A DNA stretch of 32,614 bases, taken from positions 1-32,614 of the forward strand of contig JAUNOH010000001.1 in assembly GCA_030537155.1 (NCBI GenBank), read 5' to 3'. A program made the translations under genes and the position numbers. The notes under the pieces were generated by a model. It did no database searches. It was not told the origin of the DNA and saw only the letters and a list, made by a program, of their open reading frames with translations. Shown here piece by piece: positions 24,306 to 32,614 of the stretch. Each line of letters opens with the position of its first letter. Positions within the stretch are counted from its first letter, which is position 1. The DNA comes from Bacillota bacterium (GTDB lineage: Bacteria; Bacillota_I; Bacilli_A; RFN20; CAG-826).

Positions 24306-25598
24306 ATGGAAACGATTAAGCGGGATTACTACCTCAACCAGTTGATCAACAAAAGGGGCAACGGTTTAGTCAAAGTCATAACCGGAGTCCGCCGGTGCGG
24401 CAAAAGCTTCCTCTTATTCAATCTGTATCGCGATTATCTGCTCTCCTCTGGGGTTGAGGAAGACGACATCATCACCTTGTCGTTGGACGAAAACCGAAAC
24501 ATCCAATATAGGGATGTCGATAAACTTTCCGAATTCATCTATTCGAAAATCAAAGACGAGAAGATGCATTATCTGTTGCTCGACGAAGCCCAATTCGCGA
24601 TTAAGGAGGAAGAGCTTAAGGCAAATGAGCCAATCCGCCTATATGGCCTGCTAAACGAGTTGATGCACAAAGGCAACATCGACATTTACATAACGGGGAG
24701 CAATTCGAGATTCCTATCTTCCGACATCCTCACCGAATTCCGCGGACGGAGCGATAACGTCAACGTCCACCCGCTCTCATTCTCGGAATTCATGAGCGCA
24801 TACGAAGGAAACGAGGTCACCGGCTATCAGGAATACTCCGTCTATGGCGGGTTGCCCATGATCCTCCAAAGAAAATCCCCTCAGGAGAAATCAAATTATC
24901 TGAAATCGCTTTTTGATACCGTTTATATCAGGGACATCATAGAAAGACACGGCCTTAGGGAGGATGCCCTCGTTATAGATACGCTGACCGACATCCTTGC
25001 CTCTTCGATAGGCTCGCTCAGCAATCCGAGCAAACTAGCCAAAACCTTTAAATCCAACCAAATCAAGGCAGACGATAAAACCATCGCCTCCTACATAAAA
25101 TATCTGGAGGACTCCTTCCTGATCCATGAGGTAAAAAGATATGACGTGAAGGGGAAAAAATACATCTCAACCCCAAACAAATATTATTTCGAAGACATAG
25201 GGCTACGAAATGCCAGGCTCAATTTCCGGCAACTGGAGCCCACCCACGCCATGGAAAACATCATCTATAACGAGTTGCTCATCCGCGGCTTCGATGTGGA
25301 CGTCGGCCAGGTGAATCAGTATTCGCGGGACGCGGACAAGAAACAGGTAGTCAAAAAACTCGAAGTGGACTTTGTCTGCAATCTCGGCGATGTAAGGTAT
25401 TATATCCAATCCGCTTTCGCCATACCCAATCAGGACAAAATGAGGCAGGAGCAGCTTTCCCTGGACAAAATCAACGACAATTTCAAAAAGATCTTGGTGG
25501 TGGGTGATCCCTTGACCCCAACCCATTACGACGAGAAGGGCTATCTGATCACCAACATCTACGATTTCCTTTTAAAGAAAGACATCTTGGGGCTTTGA
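24306..25598 (+). CDS. AAA ATPase with DUF4143/PD-(D/E)XK-like C-terminus (2)
   Basis: The 430-residue protein is of the same broad COG1373-type family as the one at 15013-16326, but clearly diverged. Walker A is GVRRCGKS (27-34) and Walker B LLLDEAQ near 95, with ITGSNSR near 131. The C-terminal nuclease-like core is LEVDFVCN near 354 and YYIQSAF near 364. Function is unknown. It is the only plus-strand protein gene I accept in the window. It has a good GGAGG 8 bases before the ATG and two long direct repeats across its promoter. The lower GC and odd orientation suggest acquisition. Confidence 0.88.
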   Translation: METIKRDYYLNQLINKRGNGLVKVITGVRRCGKSFLLFNLYRDYLLSSGVEEDDIITLSLDENRNIQYRDVDKLSEFIYSKIKDEKMHYLLLDEAQFAIKEEELKANEPIRLYGLLNELMHKGNIDIYITGSNSRFLSSDILTEFRGRSDNVNVHPLSFSEFMSAYEGNEVTGYQEYSVYGGLPMILQRKSPQEKSNYLKSLFDTVYIRDIIERHGLREDALVIDTLTDILASSIGSLSNPSKLAKTFKSNQIKADDKTIASYIKYLEDSFLIHEVKRYDVKGKKYISTPNKYYFEDIGLRNARLNFRQLEPTHAMENIIYNELLIRGFDVDVGQVNQYSRDADKKQVVKKLEVDFVCNLGDVRYYIQSAFAIPNQDKMRQEQLSLDKINDNFKKILVVGDPLTPTHYDEKGYLITNIYDFLLKKDILGL

Positions 25599-25600
25599 GG

Positions 25601-25627
25601 AAAGAAAACGGCCGCATCCCTGCGGTC
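25601..25627 (-). terminator. terminator of small basic protein gene
   Basis: GACCGCA/TGCGGCC (25621-25627 with 25610-25616, loop GGGA) is followed on minus by GTTTTCTTT. It overlaps the stop codon and lies between two convergent genes. Confidence 0.75.
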
Positions 25628-26093
25628 ATTTATTCGTCTTCTTGCCTTTTTTGCGTTTGCCCTTCTTCTTGGGCTTTCTGGCGTTTACTTCGGCCTCGAC
25701 CAGCTTTTGGAGAATCTTAAGATCCTCGTCGGATAAGACGGTGGAAACCTGAACCAATCCACCGATATTGGTAAACTTCTTGGAGACGAAATCCCCGATT
25801 GACGAATACTCTCCCATCGCCTTCTGGGTGACCACCACCCTCTTGGGCTTTTCCTCATGCTCGGGGCCGTGTTCGGGGGCGATGTATTCCTCCATGGCCG
25901 GGAGAAGGTCGACGGTGTTGATGCTCTCGTCCAATCTGATCATCGGCTCAAAATAAACCAAGGCGTCATCGATGACGTCGGGATATAGCCCCATGAGCCT
26001 GGAAAGGTTGGCCACCGGCAGGTATTTGCGTTTGCTTTTCTTGATTTCGGTGACGATTTTCCGGATGAAGGTTTTGGTTGGTTTGGCCGCCAT
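25626..26093 (-). CDS. hypothetical protein with lysine-rich tail
   Basis: The 155-residue soluble protein is not recognised. The first 75 residues look helical (KTFIRKIVTEIKKSKRKYLP, then a YPDVIDDALVYFEPM segment) and could form a small winged-helix-like unit. The last 17 residues are almost all K, G and R, as in tails that bind nucleic acid. TATAAT (26103-26108) ends 9 bases before the ATG; AAAGGGA nearly touches the ATG, so a leaderless or very short leader is likely. It converges on ATPase 2. A nucleic-acid role is inference only. Confidence 0.7.
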   Translation of the reverse strand: MAAKPTKTFIRKIVTEIKKSKRKYLPVANLSRLMGLYPDVIDDALVYFEPMIRLDESINTVDLLPAMEEYIAPEHGPEHEEKPKRVVVTQKAMGEYSSIGDFVSKKFTNIGGLVQVSTVLSDEDLKILQKLVEAEVNARKPKKKGKRKKGKKTNK

Positions 26094-26285
26094 GTCCCTT
26101 TAATTATATAAACCGCTCAAAATAATGGCACCCAAGAATTCGCTCTCGAACATCCCCCATCCATGCCCAAAGTTGGGGGGAAACGGCCATGAATCAAACC
26201 GCACAAAAAAAAGAAAAGTCCCCGTTTCCGCACTTATTGCTAATTATCGTTACAGTCGTTTTATTCGTAGCGAAACGCTTATGCC

Positions 26286-27113
26286 TTAGTCTTTTTCGTT
26301 ATTTTCCAGCAAAAGCTTGGAATCGCTCCGTTCCAATACCCTTAGTTGCGACCTCGCCATGGCGTTTAGCTGCAACAGCCTTTCCCTTTGGGGCAGCTTC
26401 TGCTCAATCAATATGGCGTTATAGCTTTCCATGTTCGCGATGACAAGGAGCTGATGGATGGAGGCGTAGTCGCGCATGTTCCCCTTCTTTTCAGGGTTCA
26501 GCTTCCTCCACTGCCCGGCCGTCATGCCGAACAGGGCGACGTTGAGCAGATCGGCCTCGTCCGCATAGACGAACCTCAGCTGCTCCTCGGTCAGGGTAGG
26601 GACGATGTTCTCCTTGATGGCGTCGGTATGGATGCGGTAGTTGACCTTGGCCAGCTCGCGCTTGGAATCCCATTCTAGTCCCTTGGCCTCTTCCGCCTTT
26701 AGGCGCTGGAACTCTTTTATTAAATAGAGCTCGAATTCCACCGAAATCCAGCTCGCGAACTTGAAGGCGATGTCCTTGTGGGCATACGTCCCACCATAAC
26801 GCCCCGTACTGGAAATAAGCCCAATCGCCCCGGTTTTTTCTATCCAATCCTGCGCGGTCAAGACAAAGGAATTTTCTCCTGCTTGGCTTCTAATGTTACC
26901 AAATTCGGTTACATTAAAATCGGGGTTGTTCAAGCTTTCCCAGAGACCGAGATACTGAATGGTGGAAATCGTTCTTAGCCAATGGGCGATGACGAGGCCC
27001 GTATGCTTCGGGTTCTTCGCTTTCGCCATATCCGTAATGCAAATATAATCTTCCCCGTTTGCCTTTTTATAGCGGATCCCAAATCCCTGCACTTCAACTT
27101 CTTTATTAGTCAT
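26286..27113 (-). CDS. KilA-N domain protein
   Basis: The 275-residue protein has an N-terminal KilA-N domain (about residues 10-145: YICITDMAKAKN, then TGRYGGTYAHKDIAFKFASW and EFELYLIKEFQRLK), a DNA-binding module common in phages, large DNA viruses and bacterial accessory regions. The C-terminal part is helical and unknown, with AGQWRKLNPEKKGNMRDYAS. A TATAAT (27165-27170) lies 51 bases upstream and an AGGGG 5 bases before the ATG. Its role, whether regulator or defence-linked, cannot be told from sequence. No phage structural genes are nearby. Confidence 0.85.
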   Translation of the reverse strand: MTNKEVEVQGFGIRYKKANGEDYICITDMAKAKNPKHTGLVIAHWLRTISTIQYLGLWESLNNPDFNVTEFGNIRSQAGENSFVLTAQDWIEKTGAIGLISSTGRYGGTYAHKDIAFKFASWISVEFELYLIKEFQRLKAEEAKGLEWDSKRELAKVNYRIHTDAIKENIVPTLTEEQLRFVYADEADLLNVALFGMTAGQWRKLNPEKKGNMRDYASIHQLLVIANMESYNAILIEQKLPQRERLLQLNAMARSQLRVLERSDSKLLLENNEKD

Positions 27114-27164
27114 ATAAACCCCTAGAGACCAAGCCCCTCGCCAATCTCGATTCTTTCTAAAATA

Positions 27165-27170
27165 ATTATA
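27165..27170 (-). promoter_or_regulatory. -10 box of KilA-N gene
   Basis: A perfect TATAAT on minus, without a clear -35, gives a leader of about 45 bases. Confidence 0.45.
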
Positions 27171-27286
27171 CTTGGCCTAATGCCGATGGAGGCCCATCTT
27201 GAAAGGCAGTCTCAGCAACGAGCGATTGCCTCAAAGGACTCGCATTCATGCCCTTTGAAAAACGAAGATAAACCACCCGAATATCT

Positions 27287-27360
27287 GGCCCATCCATAAT
27301 TGCAGGAAAGTTTCTAAGTCACTGAAAACGTATCGTTTTTTAGATGGGCCTATCGTTTTT
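27287..27360. other. structured intergenic element
   Basis: GGCCCATC (27287-27294) and GATGGGCC (27343-27350) are perfect inverted repeats around 48 bases that contain an inner hairpin AAAACG-TAT-CGTTTT (27325-27339). TATCGTTTTT is directly repeated at 27331-27340 and 27351-27360. It lies upstream of the KilA-N -10 box, between it and the tRNA-Lys terminator. It could be a small structured RNA or an operator region. No gene is seen in 27114-27486. Confidence 0.4.
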
Positions 27361-27435
27361 GAGTTCCCCTTGACCATAAGTCGGGAATCCCCCCAATCCG
27401 CAGGGAAAAAAGGTCGTAAAAGCCCTACTTTTCAC

Positions 27436-27473
27436 AAAAAAAGGCTTGATACGTTGTTTCGTTGTATCAAACC
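27436..27473 (-). terminator. tRNA-Lys terminator
   Basis: GGTTTGATAC/GTATCAAGCC (27464-27473 with 27443-27452, one G-U pair, 11-base loop) is followed on minus by T7. It lies 13 bases past the tRNA end. Confidence 0.9.
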
Positions 27474-27486
27474 TGTTCTTTCAATA

Positions 27487-27562
<76 letters not shown>

Positions 27563-27637
27563 ATCCGCGCCTCAAAAGCGCTTGCCTATTCTATAACCTC
27601 ACTTTTTTGCTTTCAACAAAAAACGGCGATGAGGGGG

Positions 27638-28687
27638 CTAATCTTTGTAGACGTTTTTGAAATCGATGGGCTTTTTCTCGCCGGCGATGCCCAAAAGGCT
27701 TATCTCCTCGTAGGAATGATAAAGCTGGTTATAGGTCAGATCGACCTCATATAGCCCCAGCATGTAATCCGGTAACCCCTGCCGCTTCTTGGAGAAAGCC
27801 ATCAACGAGAAGGAGATGATGAAGGGTATCCCGAAGGTGAATAGCCCCAAGACCATCTCCCCGAAGAAGAAGATGGACCACCGGGCCAGATAACGCGGTC
27901 CTGTACAAGATAGTAGCCTTGAATCCGCCAAGCCGATCCGATAGCACCACTTCCCGATCGTCATGCGGCCGCGCCGGAAGAAGAAGGTTGGCAGTAGATA
28001 GACCAAGAAACCCGATAACAGATAGGCGATCGGCACCTCGATGGCGAATAGCATAATCGACTCAAACCTGATGATGTCCAGATACTCCGGGATCAGGGTG
28101 ACGATATAGCCCAAGGCGTGTTCATCGACGTAGGTCGTATAGAAGGAGGAGAAATAAGTCGAGGCCGCCGAATTGCCCAAGGCCACATAGAGGGAATTTT
28201 GGGTCATGGTGATCATATCCCCCTGCTCATCGAGTTCGAAGTAATGGTAGGTCACCCCGTTAAGCTCATAGGTGCTATCGAGGCAATATGAGTAATAATC
28301 CTCACTCACGGTCTCTTGGGCGCCCGAGATGGCGATCCCCTGCTCCTCCAACTCGCCGAGGTAGGAGATGAAGGTATTTATCCCCGACTGGGTCTCGACG
28401 CATTTGACGTAGGGGGTATATTCGCTATACGAATTCAAATAGCTCACCAAGTCCAAAACCGTGGATTCGGTCTCCCGATATAAACCAGAATCGAGCCTGA
28501 TCTCCACTAACCTGTTTTCCTTCTCAGAGTAACCTGGGACGTTTATGACCACGAGCCTGACCAACAAAAAGGTTCCCAAAAAGGCCAGGACGAACAGCAA
28601 AAAGTCGATCAGGTTGGCGAAGATGCGGCGATGAAACCGCGCCATCTGGTATTCGACTTTCTTTTCCTTGAGGATCTCTTCGCTCAT
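27638..28687 (-). CDS. RDD-family membrane protein 2
   Basis: The 349-residue membrane protein has an RDD-type N-terminus (RFHRRIFANLIDFLLF, near residue 18) and helix 1 (about 26-48). A large extracytoplasmic insert (about 50-200) rich in Y, S, E and T follows, then two or more helices with RRGRMTIGKWCYRIGL and YLARW, as in RDD proteins, and a cytoplasmic end. RDD proteins are of varied or unknown function; some act as ion antiporters. The ATG overlaps the upstream RDD gene stop by 4 bases. The two proteins probably form a pair or heteromer. Confidence 0.78.
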   Translation of the reverse strand: MSEEILKEKKVEYQMARFHRRIFANLIDFLLFVLAFLGTFLLVRLVVINVPGYSEKENRLVEIRLDSGLYRETESTVLDLVSYLNSYSEYTPYVKCVETQSGINTFISYLGELEEQGIAISGAQETVSEDYYSYCLDSTYELNGVTYHYFELDEQGDMITMTQNSLYVALGNSAASTYFSSFYTTYVDEHALGYIVTLIPEYLDIIRFESIMLFAIEVPIAYLLSGFLVYLLPTFFFRRGRMTIGKWCYRIGLADSRLLSCTGPRYLARWSIFFFGEMVLGLFTFGIPFIISFSLMAFSKKRQGLPDYMLGLYEVDLTYNQLYHSYEEISLLGIAGEKKPIDFKNVYKD

Positions 28688-29808
28688 ACTTCGTATCCCT
28701 TCGCGCGGTATATCTGCTCCATCGTCTCCTCGTCGACGACGACCGAGAAGCTCAATCTATCGCTAAGCGTCCTCCCATAGGGGTCGGCGGCAAAGAATAT
28801 GGTCGAGACCAATATTAATCCCAAAGACACCAAGGAGAGGATGAATAGGACCGAGAGGGAGAATAGGTAGTTGAAGGAGATGGAGACGATGGGGATGAAC
28901 ATCAGACTCGCGGCATCGAAGGCCATCCCATACACCAATTGGACGGGGATCTGACGCTTTTTCAGCAAGATGAGCTTTGAGGAATCTAGCCTGGTATAAC
29001 GCAAAGCCAGCATGCTCAAAGTCTTCCGATCTTTGTTTAGAAGAGGGAACAACCCATGGACGATGAAGACACCCAGAAGGTATGAAACCATGCTGCAGCC
29101 GATCAATAAGGCGTCGTAGTTGGATAGATAGGCGTTCACAGCGTTCTGCATCTCTACATAGGATATCCCAGCATAGGTCAGGTCGTTTTTTTGGATGGAG
29201 GTTAGCATCTCGCTATAGAAACGGAGGAAGAAATCGTTTTGAAAGCTCGAATAATAACTCTCCCCCGCTTCGGTTAACGAGTCGCCGGGGGTGAATAGAG
29301 CCGAGAAGTAGTTCTTATAGCTGTTTTTCAAAACCGGGGTCGATCCAGTTAAGTCAAAGAAGGAGGTCTTCGAATCCAAATCGGCGAATAGGCCAAGGTA
29401 GGTTTCCTCATCACCCTCAATGTCGAGGTAATAATGGGCGAACACCTCATAGGATTGGGAGGAATCGTCCACCACATAATATTCAACGAATCTCTCGCAG
29501 GTGTATTCGAGGTTGGCGGAGTAATAGTAAATGGTCGTCTGGGACGAATCCTGGTCATATAAAAGCAGGGAATTCCCGTATAAAACCGAGTCCCTGGCGT
29601 TCGCGTCTTCCACGTATTGGGTCTCCTGAGCCTCCATGTTGAAGATCAAATCGCCCAAGGGGCAAACGGCTAAGGCATAGAGGGTTATCCCGAAAATAAA
29701 CACCAAAAAGAAGTCAGCCAAAAAAAGCAGAGCCCTTCTGCTCTTCTTTAGGGGGTAGATGTTTACAACCTTGGGCTCTTCTTTTTTAGCGACGTCGTAA
29801 TCCAGCAT
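28684..29808 (-). CDS. RDD-like membrane protein 1
   Basis: The 374-residue protein has the same layout as its downstream partner. A basic N-terminus (KKSRRALLFLADFFLVF) leads into helix 1 (about 26-52), followed by an extracytoplasmic region of about 175 residues with many Y, S and D, then three to four helices (about 232-340). The RDD signature itself is weak here, so this is a distant member recognised mainly by its partner. TM1 and the large insert are topology calls by eye. GATAAT ends 10 bases before the ATG and there is no Shine-Dalgarno. Confidence 0.7.
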   Translation of the reverse strand: MLDYDVAKKEEPKVVNIYPLKKSRRALLFLADFFLVFIFGITLYALAVCPLGDLIFNMEAQETQYVEDANARDSVLYGNSLLLYDQDSSQTTIYYYSANLEYTCERFVEYYVVDDSSQSYEVFAHYYLDIEGDEETYLGLFADLDSKTSFFDLTGSTPVLKNSYKNYFSALFTPGDSLTEAGESYYSSFQNDFFLRFYSEMLTSIQKNDLTYAGISYVEMQNAVNAYLSNYDALLIGCSMVSYLLGVFIVHGLFPLLNKDRKTLSMLALRYTRLDSSKLILLKKRQIPVQLVYGMAFDAASLMFIPIVSISFNYLFSLSVLFILSLVSLGLILVSTIFFAADPYGRTLSDRLSFSVVVDEETMEQIYRAKGYEV

Positions 29809-29818
29809 ATGAATAAAT

Positions 29819-29841
29819 ATTATCTACAAAACTATGTTTTG
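29819..29841 (-). promoter_or_regulatory. RDD operon -10 box and adjacent dyad
   Basis: -10 GATAAT (29819-29824) lies 10 bases before the ATG. Two bases upstream is a 15-base dyad CAAAAC-N3-GTTTTG (29827-29841). The dyad resembles CAAAC-N3-GTTTG beside the gapA -10 in place and sequence. Confidence 0.45.
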
Positions 29842-29884
29842 GCGAAATAGCGACAAATATTGTGCAGCGTTGTTGAGGTATTGA

Positions 29885-29916
29885 GGCAAAAGAAAAGGCC
29901 CCTCCGGAGAGGGGCC
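29885..29916 (-). terminator. terminator of Ig-like surface protein gene
   Basis: The perfect stem GGCCCCTC/GAGGGGCC (29909-29916 with 29897-29904, loop TCCG on minus) is followed on minus by TTTTCTTTTGCC, 18 bases past the stop. Confidence 0.95.
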
Positions 29917-29934
29917 GATGTGGAATGGGGATGA

Positions 29935-32553
29935 TTACTCAGCGGGAACGTACTCAATGGTGATGGTGTTGAGACGAACCTGGGCGGAGGTAGAGAAGGA
30001 GACGCTGGATAAGGAGCCAGAAACCGTAGCGGTAGCAACGGTATCACTGGAAGTCACCGTAACGCCATCGGTCCAGGTCGAGCCGGCAAGGGCAGAAGCA
30101 TAGCTTGAGCTCTCGCAAGTGACCACAACGCCACTGATGGTTCCGGAGGAAATGGCGATCGTAAACGAAGCGCCTTGATAAACCCTTAAATGATCGGAGT
30201 CAGTCAAGCGAAGAGCGTTGCCTGTGCCTTTGTTTAAAGTGAAGGTGGCAATTCCGGAGCTGTAGGTGGCAACAGTAGAATCGGAAGCATCGGCAGTAAA
30301 TGAGGTAGCCGCAATAGCAAATTCAGCGGACTTAACGTTGCTGCTAGGATCAACAACCTTCACGTCAACAGTAGCCGAATAACCTTCGGCATTGGTCACG
30401 GTGATGGTGGCGGTACCGGCGGCAACGCCAGTGACGGTGCCGTCAGTGCCAACGGTGGCAATGGCAGTGTCAGAAGAGGCGTAGGTATAGCCAGTCTTGG
30501 CTCCACCGTCGGTGGTGACACTCACGGTGGTGGTAGCGCCAATGTTGATTTCGCTGGCGGCGGCGCTTACGGCCAAGTCGCTGCCGGTGGGGGCAGTAGA
30601 CAAGGCGGTGGCGGAGACTAAGCTGACGCCGAGGAAGCTGTTGTAGAAGCCAGTGACATAGAAGGTGGCGGTATACCAAGTCTCAGCCTCTAAGGTGACA
30701 TAGTCGGAGCTATACCTTAAGCCCTCGAGTTGGATGCCTCCAAACAGGTTGAAGACCGGGTAGTTGCCGGTAGAGACACAGTACACATCAGCGGTGTAGA
30801 GTCCATTGGCAGCAACAGCGCCTCCGGAGAGCGAGCTGTATAGCGACTGGGCGGTAGCTTCAGTCAACTTAGTGGCAGTCGTGGCAGTAACGCTGGAGGT
30901 GGTGCTGGAGTAGAAACTCGGGACAAACCTCAGATACCAGTTCCTGGTGCTCGATTTCTCAACGGTACCAGTGATATCGACGACATCGCCGACATCAACA
31001 TCGGCATCGGATTCATAGACGAGGAAGCCGGCGGTACCATCATCGATGAGGTAGCCACCATAGGTCTTCTGCATGACTTTGCCAACGATACGGTATTCGC
31101 CTTCAGAGGCGATTTCGGAAAGTTTGCTGACGCCGATCATCTGGTTGACGGTCACAACGATGGTCTGGGAGACGCCATCGACGGTAACGGTCACATTCGC
31201 GGTGCCGGCGGCGACCGGGGTGATGGTCACGACGCCATCGGCATAGCTGGCGGTGGCAATAGCCTCAGCATCAGAAGCGACGGTCGGAGTAGAGCTATTG
31301 GGAGAATAGTAGTCAACATCGACGGTGATCGGGCTGACGGTTCCACCAGCGGTCTCGGGGAGATAGGCGGTCTCGGCATAGGATTCAAGCTGGATGATCG
31401 CGGTGGTCGGGGTGACCTCAGTCAGCTTGGTGATGCAAATCTGGCAGTATCCGCCGCTGGAAGAGCTGTAGCCAGCGAAGTAGCCTTCGATCTCATAGAC
31501 TTTGCCGGTCTCGATGGAGTCGGCATAGCTGTTGGAGACGGTCTCGATGGCGACGCCGGCATAACCAGCGAGGTTAAGGGTGGTATAAGAACCGGCCAAG
31601 CCAGCGATGGAGGTCCACTTCACCTTGGTGGAGGTGGTAGCCTTGACCAAGGTAGCCTCGGCGTTGGAGGGGGTGAGCTCAGTGATGGCATAGCCCTCTT
31701 TTTCCTCCTGCGGGACGATGGTGGTGTCGATGATCGGGGTGATGGTCGAGGAGGATCCGAACTCATAGAGGTTATGGTACTGAGTGACGGAGCCGGAAAC
31801 CTTGACGTAGTCGCCGACTGAGAGGCCGTGACCGGACTTGTAGGTCCAGCCGACGCCGGTGCCATCATCGAAGAAGAAGCCGGACGAATAGCTGGCGACG
31901 ACTTTGCCGCGGGCGATGTAGGTGCCGGCAGCCTTGATGTCACCGCAGTTGGTGTAGCTGACGGCGCTTTCGGCAACGGTCAGGGTATAGCTCGAATAGA
32001 TCGGGTAATCACCATCGACGGTACCGGTGATGGTGACGGAGCCAGCTTTGACGCCGGTGACGACGCCAGCTTTGCTGACGGTGGCGATAGTGGTATCGCT
32101 GGAGGTCCAGATCAGGCTGGAGGGGGTCAGGGTGCTGGTGTTGGCGGCTAAGCCAAAGGAGACGGTTCCGCCAACGACGACGACGTCATCGGAAGGAAGG
32201 ATATAGGCGGAGGTGTAAACGACGAGGTCGAGGGTGGTCTTGACATCGCCATAGGCAACGGTGATGGTGGCTTCGCCAACACCAACCGGCGAAAGCATAC
32301 GGCCGGCGACGGAGACGACGCTGGTGTTGCTGGAGGTGATGGTCAAGGCACCGCTATTGAGGGCGGACTGGATGTTGATGGCGGGATCGGTGACGATGGT
32401 CATCGAGCGGTCGTCGCCACCCACGTGCCATTCGGCCTGTAGGGCTTCAGCATTGCTGATTGTGATGCTTGTGACTGTAACCTGTGAGCTGCTTGAGGCG
32501 GCTGAGCTTGAGCTGCTGGATGAGCTGCTTGATGGCGGGATCGGTGACGATGG
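29935..32553 (-). CDS. large surface protein with Ig-like (BIG2) and OB-fold-like domains, 5' end missing
   Basis: At least 872 codons are open; the true N-terminus lies past the contig end or a frame break at 32554. The visible part begins with a poly-serine linker (as in the EndA-type lipoprotein), then repeated BIG2-type Ig-like modules (IATVSKAGVVTGVKAGSVTI; IATVGTDGTVTGVAAGTATI), alternating with two OB-fold-like segments (GKVVASYSSGFFFDDGTG; GKVMQKTYGGYLIDDGTAGF) and a C-terminal beta domain. It would be exported and anchored at the surface, presumably as a lipoprotein. No LPxTG or catalytic motif is seen. OB-like segments of this kind occur in secreted nucleases, so DNA or carbohydrate binding is possible. 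A GTG at 32424 is only an internal codon. Confidence 0.75.
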   Translation of the reverse strand, partial: PSSPIPPSSSSSSSSSSAASSSSQVTVTSITISNAEALQAEWHVGGDDRSMTIVTDPAINIQSALNSGALTITSSNTSVVSVAGRMLSPVGVGEATITVAYGDVKTTLDLVVYTSAYILPSDDVVVVGGTVSFGLAANTSTLTPSSLIWTSSDTTIATVSKAGVVTGVKAGSVTITGTVDGDYPIYSSYTLTVAESAVSYTNCGDIKAAGTYIARGKVVASYSSGFFFDDGTGVGWTYKSGHGLSVGDYVKVSGSVTQYHNLYEFGSSSTITPIIDTTIVPQEEKEGYAITELTPSNAEATLVKATTSTKVKWTSIAGLAGSYTTLNLAGYAGVAIETVSNSYADSIETGKVYEIEGYFAGYSSSSGGYCQICITKLTEVTPTTAIIQLESYAETAYLPETAGGTVSPITVDVDYYSPNSSTPTVASDAEAIATASYADGVVTITPVAAGTANVTVTVDGVSQTIVVTVNQMIGVSKLSEIASEGEYRIVGKVMQKTYGGYLIDDGTAGFLVYESDADVDVGDVVDITGTVEKSSTRNWYLRFVPSFYSSTTSSVTATTATKLTEATAQSLYSSLSGGAVAANGLYTADVYCVSTGNYPVFNLFGGIQLEGLRYSSDYVTLEAETWYTATFYVTGFYNSFLGVSLVSATALSTAPTGSDLAVSAAASEINIGATTTVSVTTDGGAKTGYTYASSDTAIATVGTDGTVTGVAAGTATITVTNAEGYSATVDVKVVDPSSNVKSAEFAIAATSFTADASDSTVATYSSGIATFTLNKGTGNALRLTDSDHLRVYQGASFTIAISSGTISGVVVTCESSSYASALAGSTWTDGVTVTSSDTVATATVSGSLSSVSFSTSAQVRLNTITIEYVPAE

Positions 32554-32613
32554 TCATCGAGCGGTCGTCGCCACACACGTGCCATTCGGCCTGTAGGGCT
32601 TCAGCATTGCTGA
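32375..32613 (-). repeat. 85-bp direct repeat at contig end
   Basis: 32375-32459 and 32529-32613 are identical but for one base (ccaccca versus ccacaca). They start 154 bases apart, which is not a multiple of three, so the outer copy is out of frame with the gene and puts a stop at 32554. Either a real frame-shifting duplication or an assembly error at a repeat that ended the contig would explain this. Confidence 0.85.
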
Positions 32614-32614
32614 G

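Noticed and set aside
26189-26443. Plus-strand 84-codon frame with a hydrophobic N-terminal segment
   Set aside because: It overlaps the 3' end of the KilA-N gene antisense, and its lysine-rich start is the A-tract that is probably the T-rich tail of the KilA-N transcript. A real small membrane protein is possible but unsupported.

Overview
The window looks like one contig end from an anaerobic, low-oxygen-tolerant Bacilli/Firmicutes-type bacterium, probably an uncultured gut lineage near Erysipelotrichales or RF39/RFN20. That placement is an inference from gene content and was not checked against a database. The clues are a Firmicutes-style 16S leader, a rapZ-whiA pair, a single-chain pyruvate:ferredoxin oxidoreductase, a superoxide reductase, very serine-rich lipoproteins, and standard use of TGA as a stop. 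Nearly every gene is on the minus strand, so the biological reading direction is from 32614 down to 1.

Layout from 1 upward. 1-806 is the 5' half of a 16S rRNA (minus), with a structured leader and a strong promoter with an UP element (807-1160). 1295-2646 holds superoxide reductase and a family 2 glycosyltransferase. 2709-6663 is a lower-glycolysis block (gapA, then pgk-tpiA-Bax-inhibitor-like membrane gene). 6740-8770 is rapZ-whiA-XRE regulator, each overlapping the next. 8830-9574 holds two tandem copies of a small unit, each with a 36-codon hydrophobic peptide gene (minus) facing a very short predicted RNA (plus). I read this as a type I toxin-antitoxin-like tandem array; it is the most interesting part of the window. 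9610-14761 is uvrA-lgt-trxB, then tRNA-Pro(GGG).

15013-18563 is an accessory island: an AAA ATPase with a DUF4143-type C-terminus, an IS end remnant, a broken lipoprotein gene, and a HepT/MntA (HEPN/MNT) toxin-antitoxin pair whose antitoxin carries its own helix-turn-helix. 18646-23924 has a secreted EndA-type nuclease lipoprotein and pyruvate:ferredoxin oxidoreductase. 24306-27113 has a second DUF4143-type ATPase, a small basic protein and a KilA-N protein. 27487-29808 has tRNA-Lys(CUU) and two RDD-type membrane proteins. 29935 to the contig end is a large Ig-like/OB-fold surface protein, broken at its 5' side by an 85-bp direct repeat.

Together the metabolic genes describe fermentative glycolysis to pyruvate and ferredoxin-linked acetyl-CoA formation, with a superoxide reductase for accidental oxygen exposure. 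Two patterns recur. Several genes have a consensus -10 box only 6-10 bases before the ATG and no Shine-Dalgarno sequence, suggesting leaderless mRNAs. Accessory genes carry phased direct repeats over their promoters: three at 33 bp, three at 31 bp, and two 34-bp copies 74 bp apart.
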